Assembly (NCBI GenBank): GCA_900318815.1
Contig: ONMA01000024.1
Location: 1-64,000, forward strand
Direction of reading: 5' to 3'
Source: an uncultured Prevotellaceae bacterium
GTDB lineage: Bacteria > Bacteroidota > Bacteroidia > Bacteroidales > Bacteroidaceae
Length of the DNA: 64,000 bases
In this document: piece by piece, positions 1 to 6,985 of the stretch
Position numbering within the stretch: position 1 is the first letter of the stretch
How the letters are laid out: each line of letters begins with the position of its first letter
Made by a program: the position numbers and the translations under genes
The notes under the pieces: generated by a model
Told to the model about the DNA's origin: nothing
The model's input: the letters and a program-made list of their open reading frames with translations, nothing else
Databases searched by the model: none

Positions 1-115
1 ACGCTCAAAATTATAAAAAAATTATATAAGAAAATTATAAAAACCTCCATTGGCATAAATCGTAGCATAGAATTCTTATAATTTTTTGATTCAATTTTTT
101 TATAATTTTGAGCGT
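1..115. repeat. Perfect 23-bp inverted repeat pair with 69-bp spacer
   Basis: Positions 1-23 and 93-115 are exact reverse complements, both AT-rich with a short GC edge (ACGCTC / GAGCGT). The right arm contains TAATTTTG (103-110), a match to the Bacteroidota -7 promoter motif pointing right, and by symmetry the left arm has one pointing left. The repeat starts at the first base of the window, so it may extend further. It could be a miniature transposable element, an invertible segment or a terminator; the sequence alone does not decide. Confidence 0.7.
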
Positions 116-450
116 AGCGACCCCTGAAATCGTTCCAAGTTATTTTTTAACGATTACTCAAATTGAATTGGCTCAACAGATAATAAAAAACTCTGTGTCT
201 CTGTGTCTCTGTGTTCATAAAACATCCCCGCTCGACCTCTGGTCGCTTGCCAAAGCAAGAAGTTATTCTTTAACCTTTACTAAAAATACGGTCGAAACGG
301 TTTTCTTTTTCTATAAAAATAGTTATCAGCACATAGAAAATCGTCCTTTTATCGTTTAAAATCTGACAAAAAATGGTTTAAATACTGACAAAAAGCACTA
401 TTCAAACCCTATTTTGCATATCTTTAAACCACTAATTAATAGATGGTATG
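116..450. other. Gene-free stretch upstream of susC
   Basis: I see no convincing gene here. An open frame at 108-359 has no family resemblance and starts inside the inverted repeat. The stretch holds three copies of CTCTGTGT (191-214) and an 18-base hairpin-forming word (233-250, CGACC-tct-GGTCG core) that recurs inverted at 56225-56242. Confidence 0.6.
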
Positions 451-458
451 TAATTTTG
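451..458 (+). promoter_or_regulatory. Promoter -7 element for the susC operon
   Basis: TAATTTTG matches the Bacteroidota consensus TAnnTTTG. The start codon at 504 would give a leader of about 40 bases. No clear TTTG was found at the -33 spacing. Confidence 0.55.
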
Positions 459-503
459 CAACATGAAAAAATCACTCAATTCATTTTTAAAACAAAAACC
501 ATA

Positions 504-3500
504 ATGAAGAAAACCAAAATGTTTCTCTGTCTGCTTTGCGCAGGCATGATGTGGATGTCGCCAGCAGCAAGTGTGGCCGGAACCAACCGTGCCGAACTGG
601 CTGCCGCCCCCGACGACCAGGTGATCTCAGGTACGGTGGAAGATGCTGCCGGACCGATGATTGGAGCCACGGTGAAAGTGGCCGGAACGAACAATGGAAC
701 GGTAACCGACTTCGACGGCAAGTTCCATCTGAAGTGTAAGCCCGGCGACCTCTTGGAGGTGAGCTATGTGGGCTACTCTACCAAGACCGTGAAGGCCCAG
801 CAGGGCATGAAGATTATGATGGACGAGGACAAGACCGTGCTCAGCGAGGTGGTCGTGACCGCCCTCGGCATCAAGCGCGACCGCAAGGCCCTGGGCTACG
901 GCCTGGCCGAAGTGAAAGGCGAAGAGCTGACCAAAGCCAAGGAAACCAACGTCATCAACTCGCTCTCGGGTAAGGTGGCTGGCCTCGTGGTGCAGAACAC
1001 CGCTGGCGGTGCCTCCGGCTCCACCCGCGTGCTGCTGCGTGGTAACACCGAGATGACAGGCAACAACCAGCCGCTCTATGTGGTCGACGGTGTGCCCTTG
1101 GACAACACCAACTTCGGCAGTGCTGGCGTTGAGGGCGGCTACGACCTGGGCGACGGTATCTCGGCCATCAACCCCGATGATATTGAGAACATGACCGTGC
1201 TGAAAGGCCCGGCAGCCTCGGCCCTCTATGGCTCGCGTGCCTCTCACGGCGTCATCCTCATCACCACCAAGAAGGCCGACAAGGACAAGATTTCGGTTGA
1301 GTATAACGGCTCGCTGACCGTTGACGTGCAGAATGCCGAGTGGGATGACATCCAGGAGGTTTATGGCATGGGCTTCAGCGGAGCCTACAGCCCCACGGCC
1401 ACCAGTGGCACGAACTCAAGCTGGGGTGCCAAGGCCGATGACTTCCTCGTGGAGTACTTCGACCACGAGAAGCGCCCGTTCCATATGTACCCCAACAACA
1501 CCAGCGAGTTCTTCCGCACGGGTCTCACCACGCAGAACACCGCCATCCTGAGTGTTAACTCCGGGAAAACCGGCGTGCGCTTCAGCGTCACCGACATGCG
1601 CAACAAGGACATCCTACCCAACACGCACATGAGCCGCGACAACTTCAACCTGCGCGTCAACACGAGTGCTGGCCCTGTAGACCTCGACTTCACCGCCAAC
1701 TACACCCGCGAGGACGTGAAGAACCGTCCCGCCCTGGGCGACTCGCAGAGCAACGTCGGTAAGAACCTGATGACGCTGGCCGGCACCTACAACCAAAGTT
1801 GGCTGAAGAACTATGAGACGGCTGAGGGTGAATATGCCAACTGGAACGGCAACGACCAGTATAATAAGAACCCTTACTGGGATCTCTATAAGAACGAGAA
1901 CACCTCGGCGAAGGACGTGTTCCGCCTCACCGCCAAGGCCATCTGGAACATCAACGAGCACCTGAAGTTGCAGGGCACCGTGGGAACCGACATGAACTTC
2001 ATGAACTTCGAGGACTTCATCGCCCGCACCACACCCGGCAAGCTCGCCGGACAACTGCAGGAGCAGAAGTTCAACAACCGCACGCTCAACGCCGAACTGC
2101 TCGCCCTCTATAACAATTCGTTCGGCGACTTCGACGTGAACGCCACCTTAGGCGGCAACATCTTCAAGGTGAATAACAAGACCGATGTGTTCACTGGCAT
2201 GGATCAGCAGATGAAAGGCATCGTGGCCATCATGAACTATGCCGAGCAGAGCATCCAGCAGAACCAGTACAAGAAACAAATCAACTCGCTCTTCGGCTCA
2301 GCCAGCGTGGGCTATCAGCACACCTACTATTTGGAGGGCACCGTGCGCCGCGACCAGTCGTCGACGCTGCCTGTCAACAATAATATATATGTCTACCCCT
2401 CGTTCTCGGGTAGCATCGTGTTCTCCGAGTGGATTAAGAACAAGAACCTGATCAACTATGGTAAGATTCGCGCCTCTTGGGCTCAGGTGGGTAGCGATAC
2501 CGACCCCTACCAGCTGGCACTGAACTATTCTACCGCCAAGTACAGCTACGGTGGCTTCGTCATCGGCATGATCAACAACAACACACAGCCCAACAAAGAC
2601 CTGAAGCCCACGCGCACCAACTCGTATGAGCTGGGTCTGGAAATGAAGTTCTTCAACGGTCGTATAGGCTTAGACGTGACCTACTACAACCAACTGTCAA
2701 AGGACCAGATTATTGGTCTGGCTTCATCATCGACCTCGGGCTACAATTACCGACTGGTCAATGCGGGTGAGATTCAGAACAAGGGTATCGAAATTGCCCT
2801 CAACGGACGTGTACTGCAAGTCAAGGACTTCGCATGGGATGCCGGCGTGAACTTCTCCAAGAACGAGAACAAGGTGAAGTCGCTCGTCGAGGGTATGGAC
2901 TACTTCGAACTGGAGAAGGCCACCTGGTGCGGCGTGAGCGTCGGTGCCGAGGTGGGCAAGAACTACGGTTCCATCACCGGTAAGGACTACAAGCGCACGG
3001 AGGACGGCAAGGTCATCATCAACCCCGAGAGCGGTCTGCCCGTTTCCGATGATAAGACCCACACATTAGGCAACGCCACATGGGACTGGACGGGTGGTTT
3101 CTACTCCACATTCTCCTATAAGAATTTCCGCCTCTCCGCAGGTTTCGACGTAAAGGTGGGCGCCGACCTCTTCTCCATGTCCATGCGCTCGGCCTACGCC
3201 ACGGGTAAGGCCAGCGAGACGCTGGTGGGCCGCGAAGAGTGGTATGCCAGTGAGGAAGCCCGCAAGCAGGCCAACATGACGCTCGACGAATGGCGTGCCG
3301 CCGGTCTGTGCAAGGGCCTCATCGTCGATGGTGTCATCGACAATGGCGACGGCACCTACCGCCAGAACGACATCGCCGTGAACCCCGAGTCTTACTGGAA
3401 GTCGGCCTCGGAGAACTGCCCCTCGATGTTCATCTACGACAACTCGTATGTGAAGTGCCGTGAGATTACCTTCGGCTACACCTTCCCCGAGAAGATGCTC

Positions 3501-3677
3501 GGCAAGACCGTCAAGGGCCTCAGCGTCTCGTTCGTCGCCCGTAACCCGTTCATCGTCTGGAAGAACATCCCCAACATTGACCCCGACTCTGGCTACAACA
3601 CCTCGGGCATGGGTCTTGAGTATGGTTCACTGCCCTCACGCCGCAGCTACGGTTTCAATGTCAATCTCAAATTCTAA
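504..3677 (+). CDS. SusC-family TonB-dependent outer membrane glycan transporter
   Basis: This is the outer membrane channel of a Sus-type system, importing oligosaccharides with energy from TonB. I chose the ATG at 504 because it begins a clean signal peptide (MKKTKMFLCLLCAG) and lies downstream of the promoter; an upstream in-frame ATG at 414 precedes the promoter. After the signal peptide comes a carboxypeptidase-regulatory-like domain (about residues 35-95: ISGTVEDAAG...VSYVGY), then the plug domain (LSEVVVTALG, with SLSGKVAGLVVQ), and a long beta barrel ending in NVNLKF with a terminal Phe. About 1057 residues is normal for the family. susD follows at 3747. The substrate cannot be read from the sequence; no sensor or sigma/anti-sigma gene lies beside it in the window. 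Confidence 0.95.
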   Translation: MKKTKMFLCLLCAGMMWMSPAASVAGTNRAELAAAPDDQVISGTVEDAAGPMIGATVKVAGTNNGTVTDFDGKFHLKCKPGDLLEVSYVGYSTKTVKAQQGMKIMMDEDKTVLSEVVVTALGIKRDRKALGYGLAEVKGEELTKAKETNVINSLSGKVAGLVVQNTAGGASGSTRVLLRGNTEMTGNNQPLYVVDGVPLDNTNFGSAGVEGGYDLGDGISAINPDDIENMTVLKGPAASALYGSRASHGVILITTKKADKDKISVEYNGSLTVDVQNAEWDDIQEVYGMGFSGAYSPTATSGTNSSWGAKADDFLVEYFDHEKRPFHMYPNNTSEFFRTGLTTQNTAILSVNSGKTGVRFSVTDMRNKDILPNTHMSRDNFNLRVNTSAGPVDLDFTANYTREDVKNRPALGDSQSNVGKNLMTLAGTYNQSWLKNYETAEGEYANWNGNDQYNKNPYWDLYKNENTSAKDVFRLTAKAIWNINEHLKLQGTVGTDMNFMNFEDFIARTTPGKLAGQLQEQKFNNRTLNAELLALYNNSFGDFDVNATLGGNIFKVNNKTDVFTGMDQQMKGIVAIMNYAEQSIQQNQYKKQINSLFGSASVGYQHTYYLEGTVRRDQSSTLPVNNNIYVYPSFSGSIVFSEWIKNKNLINYGKIRASWAQVGSDTDPYQLALNYSTAKYSYGGFVIGMINNNTQPNKDLKPTRTNSYELGLEMKFFNGRIGLDVTYYNQLSKDQIIGLASSSTSGYNYRLVNAGEIQNKGIEIALNGRVLQVKDFAWDAGVNFSKNENKVKSLVEGMDYFELEKATWCGVSVGAEVGKNYGSITGKDYKRTEDGKVIINPESGLPVSDDKTHTLGNATWDWTGGFYSTFSYKNFRLSAGFDVKVGADLFSMSMRSAYATGKASETLVGREEWYASEEARKQANMTLDEWRAAGLCKGLIVDGVIDNGDGTYRQNDIAVNPESYWKSASENCPSMFIYDNSYVKCREITFGYTFPEKMLGKTVKGLSVSFVARNPFIVWKNIPNIDPDSGYNTSGMGLEYGSLPSRRSYGFNVNLKF

Positions 3678-3821
3678 AGCCCCCACCCTGACCCTCCCCG
3701 AGGGGAGGGAACAGATAGATAGTAACCATTTAAATAAAAAATCATAATGAAAAAGAATATCAAATCATTCGCAATATCGCTGGTGCTGGCTCTCCCCCTC
3801 GGGGGAGTCGGAGGGGGGCTT
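3677..3821. repeat. Inverted GC-rich repeat arms around the susD start
   Basis: Arm one (3677-3707, AAGCCCCCACCCTGACC...) begins in the susC stop codon. Arm two (3792-3821, CTCCCCCTCGGGGGAGTCGG...) is its near reverse complement and lies inside the susD signal peptide codons. The 84-base spacer holds the susD ribosome-binding region and start codon. Each arm also has its own small palindrome (CCCCGAGGGG; CCCCCTCGGGGG). A related two-arm element lies inside ilvD at 32320-32405. Confidence 0.8.
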
Positions 3822-5501
3822 CTCACCTCTTGCAGCGACAGCTATATGGAGGAACTGAACACCGACGAGACGAAGGCTGAGTCGATAGACCCCAGCGCAC
3901 AGCTCACCACCGCCCTGCTGCAGACCTATGGCGACTTCGGTTTCATGGATACCTACCGCTCTTACATCACCGGCTTTACCCAGCACTTTGCCGGTGGCTG
4001 GAACGTCTCTAACTACGCTGGCGACGTACACCCGCAGGACGACCAGATGCGCCTCGTGTGGGATCAGTTCTACTCCGTGGGCATCAAGAACCTTGTCGAC
4101 GCCATCGCCAACAGCGAAGACAGGCCCAACACTAACGCCGCCCTGCGCATACACCGCGTACACATGATGAACGTGCTCACCGACATCTACGGCGACATTC
4201 CCTGCATGGAGGCCGGCAAGGGCTATACGGACGGTATCTCCAACCCGAAGTATGACACGCAGGAAGACATCTACAACTTCTTCTTCGAGGAACTGGCCGC
4301 CTGCGCCGAGCAGCTTGGCACGGGCAGCGACGCCATCGGTGGCGACGTGACGAGCATGTCAGGCGATGCTGCCGCCTGGAAGCGCTACGCCAACAGCCTG
4401 CGCCTGCGCTACGCCATGCGCATCAGCGACGTGAACCCCACAAAGGCTAAGCAGGAGTTCGAGGCCGCCCTCAACGCCGCTGGCGGCTACATCCAGAACG
4501 CCGACCAGGATGCCTACATCATCTACACAGACGGTCCCTTCACCCTCTACGACGGCTCGCGCGACCTCGACTTCCGCGTGAACGCTCTCGGCGAGATTCT
4601 CTACGGACAGGATCCCACGTCGCCCACGTTCGTCTGCTCCACGCTCTTTGACATCCTGAACGACAACAACGACCCGCGTCTCTATCGCATCTGCCGTCAC
4701 TACATCAACACCAAGCGTGCCGAGGTGAAGCCCGACCGCGAGTGGAACGTCGACGTGACCGAGGAGGTGGTGCCCTATCTGCAGCGCACCAACACCTATA
4801 CCGCCTGCGTGCCCGGCGCAGCCTGGTGGAGCGACTGGGTGAACGCCCCGGCCAACGCCGAGATTCCCACCCTTGAGAAGCTTGTTGCCCAGTACCCGGA
4901 GGCTGGCTTCGACCAGAACAACTTCAACGCCCGCATGATTCGTCCCTTCCTGAGCATCGACTTCGAGATGCCCGATCGTCCCGGTGCCCTCATCAATTCT
5001 GCCGAGGTGGAGTTCCTGCTCGCCGAGGCCAAGCTGAAAGGCTGGAACGTTCCCGGCACCGTTGAGGATCACTTCAAGGCCGGCGTGAAGGCCGCCATGC
5101 AGTGGCTGAACACCCACTATCTGCAGAGCAAGGACAAGATTGCCGATGCCGACATCGACACTTACATCAACGGCCTGCTCGCAGCCGGTGTACTGACCAC
5201 CAACGCCAAGGAAGCCATCAACACGCAGGCATGGATCCTGCACATGATGAACCCCTCGGAGGCCTGGGCCAACCTGCGCCGTTCTGACTATCCCGTCATC
5301 GCCGACCGCACCAAGCTGCCCACGCGCCCCGACTTCCCCAACGACGAGCCTAACAAGAAGACTCCCACGCGCCTGCGCTATCCCATCCTTGAGAACCAGT
5401 ACAACAGTGCCAACTATCAGGAAGCCCTCGAACGTCTCGGCGGTAGCGACGACTGGCACAAGCGCCTCTGGTGGGACACCAAGGACATCAACGTAGAGTA
5501 A
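3747..5501 (+). CDS. SusD-family surface glycan-binding lipoprotein
   Basis: SusD proteins are outer-surface lipoproteins that cap the SusC channel and capture glycan. The 584-residue protein has a lipoprotein signal peptide with lipobox LLTSC (Cys near residue 29) followed by SDSYMEELNTDETKAE. The body is a SusD/RagB fold with conserved features such as the late LRYPILENQYN and the NSAEVEFLLAEAKLKG stretch. The signal peptide contains LPLGGVGGG, encoded by a dispersed GC-rich palindrome arm rather than ordinary hydrophobic sequence. It lies 69 bases after susC and is surely co-transcribed with it. Confidence 0.95.
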   Translation: MKKNIKSFAISLVLALPLGGVGGGLLTSCSDSYMEELNTDETKAESIDPSAQLTTALLQTYGDFGFMDTYRSYITGFTQHFAGGWNVSNYAGDVHPQDDQMRLVWDQFYSVGIKNLVDAIANSEDRPNTNAALRIHRVHMMNVLTDIYGDIPCMEAGKGYTDGISNPKYDTQEDIYNFFFEELAACAEQLGTGSDAIGGDVTSMSGDAAAWKRYANSLRLRYAMRISDVNPTKAKQEFEAALNAAGGYIQNADQDAYIIYTDGPFTLYDGSRDLDFRVNALGEILYGQDPTSPTFVCSTLFDILNDNNDPRLYRICRHYINTKRAEVKPDREWNVDVTEEVVPYLQRTNTYTACVPGAAWWSDWVNAPANAEIPTLEKLVAQYPEAGFDQNNFNARMIRPFLSIDFEMPDRPGALINSAEVEFLLAEAKLKGWNVPGTVEDHFKAGVKAAMQWLNTHYLQSKDKIADADIDTYINGLLAAGVLTTNAKEAINTQAWILHMMNPSEAWANLRRSDYPVIADRTKLPTRPDFPNDEPNKKTPTRLRYPILENQYNSANYQEALERLGGSDDWHKRLWWDTKDINVE

Positions 5502-5531
5502 AAACAACTATAAAATTAGAAACAAGTAATT

Positions 5532-6893
5532 ATGATTACCAAATATTTCAAACACGCTATTGCTGCGTTTGTCGTTGGTTGTGGCTTTGCCGTAACAACC
5601 GCCTGCTCCTCCGACGAAGACCCGTTCTTCACGGCTACCGAGAACGACGCACCACGCATCCTGAACACCGACATCCCCGAGGGCACCAACGGTGAGCCCG
5701 GCGTCATCAAGACTATCACCCGCACAGAGAACTTCACCTTCGAGGTGATGGTCACCCCCGTACACTACACCACCGTCACCTGGTTCATCGACGACGAGCA
5801 GGTGGCCGAGGGCGACAGCATCGATGTGCCCGTAATAGCTGGCGACCACATCGTGAAGATTGTAGCCACCACCACCAAGGGTCTCTCTACCTCGCGTACC
5901 TGTAAGCTCATCGTACAGCCCGCAGAAGGTGACCCCACCCTCGCCACCGACGGCAAGTCGCGCTGGCTCACCATCGGCACCACGAAGACCATCGAATGCG
6001 CCAATGCCACCAGCGTGAAGAAGGTGTTCATCGGCAAACAGGAGGCCGCCAACGTGTCCTTCGCCGATGGCAAGCTCACCTTCGACGTTCCTAACATGCC
6101 CGAGGGCCAGTACACCGTTGTCATCGTGGATGCAACCGGCTTCCGCTACGGCTGTGGTCTCTTCACCGTGAGCTCTGAGGCCTACGTCGATCCCGGCATC
6201 AAGGAAACGGTGCTTTGGGAAGGCAGCTCCGAGATTAACTGGGGCGACAGCAATGTGACTATCTCCGCAGAGGCATTGGCTGATGTGGCCGTGGGTGCCA
6301 CCATACAATTGTACTACGAACTGGTTGACGGTGCAGAATATAACGCCATGCGCATCACCACACCTTGGTGGGGTGACAATGCCGAAGACCAGGTGGTGGC
6401 TCAGTTCGATCTCACTGCCGACACGCCCAACCCCTTCGAGTTCACCTACACCGAGGCCAACAAGGCTATTGTCGACGAGCGCGGTGGCATGCTCATCGTA
6501 GGCTTTGGCTATAAGCTGACCAAGGTGGCCGTGATTGAGGGTGTCGCTCCCGCCGAGACCACACTTTGGGAAGGCGGTGTCGAAATCAACTGGGGTGACA
6601 GCAATGTGAACATTTCCGCAGACGACTTGGCAGCCGTGCCCGTAGGCGCAACGATTAACCTCTACTACGAAATGGCCGACATGCCCGATGGCTACCATGC
6701 CCTGCGCATCACCACTCCCTGGTGGGGCGACAATGCCGAGGACCAGGTGGTAGCCCAGTTCGACCTCACTGCCGAAACGCCCAACCCCTTCCAGTTCACC
6801 TACACAGAGGCCAACAAAGCAATTGTGGACGAGCGTGGCGGTATGCTCATCGTAGGCTATGGATACAAACTGACACGTGTTTCCTTTGAATAG
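5532..6893 (+). CDS. Surface glycan-binding lipoprotein with two tandem C-terminal modules
   Basis: The third gene of the Sus-type operon, 30 bases after susD. It has a lipoprotein signal (VVGCGFAVTTACSSDEDP, lipid Cys near residue 25), then an Ig-like domain (about residues 40-130), a second beta domain (about 130-210) and two nearly identical modules of about 100 residues (about 220-325 and 340-453). Both modules share TLWEG/VLWEG, EINWGDSNV, RITTPWWGDNAEDQVV and ERGGMLIVG. The tryptophans and repeated design suggest carbohydrate binding. By position it corresponds to SusE/F-like or SGBP proteins, whose sequences vary widely. I infer that it helps hold the polysaccharide at the cell surface; the ligand is unknown. 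Confidence 0.8.
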   Translation: MITKYFKHAIAAFVVGCGFAVTTACSSDEDPFFTATENDAPRILNTDIPEGTNGEPGVIKTITRTENFTFEVMVTPVHYTTVTWFIDDEQVAEGDSIDVPVIAGDHIVKIVATTTKGLSTSRTCKLIVQPAEGDPTLATDGKSRWLTIGTTKTIECANATSVKKVFIGKQEAANVSFADGKLTFDVPNMPEGQYTVVIVDATGFRYGCGLFTVSSEAYVDPGIKETVLWEGSSEINWGDSNVTISAEALADVAVGATIQLYYELVDGAEYNAMRITTPWWGDNAEDQVVAQFDLTADTPNPFEFTYTEANKAIVDERGGMLIVGFGYKLTKVAVIEGVAPAETTLWEGGVEINWGDSNVNISADDLAAVPVGATINLYYEMADMPDGYHALRITTPWWGDNAEDQVVAQFDLTAETPNPFQFTYTEANKAIVDERGGMLIVGYGYKLTRVSFE

Positions 6894-6929
6894 GTATAAG
6901 AGCTAAATTTATAATTCTTTCAATAAAGA

Positions 6930-6965
6930 GAGGCTTGCCCGACACACGGCAAGCCTCCCTTTTTT
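6930..6965 (+). terminator. Rho-independent terminator of the Sus operon
   Basis: GAGGCTTGCC (6930-6939) pairs with GGCAAGCCTC (6949-6958) and is followed by CCTTTTTT. It lies 37 bases past the lipoprotein stop and separates the operon from the convergent res gene. Confidence 0.9.
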
Positions 6966-6985
6966 AGTATCAAACCTTGGCTATC

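Noticed and set aside
108..359. Open frame of 83 codons upstream of susC
   Set aside because: It starts inside an inverted repeat, crosses CTCTGTGT repeats and a dispersed hairpin word, and resembles no family.
414..503. Upstream in-frame start for susC
   Set aside because: It would place the start codon before the promoter box at 451-458 and spoil the signal peptide.
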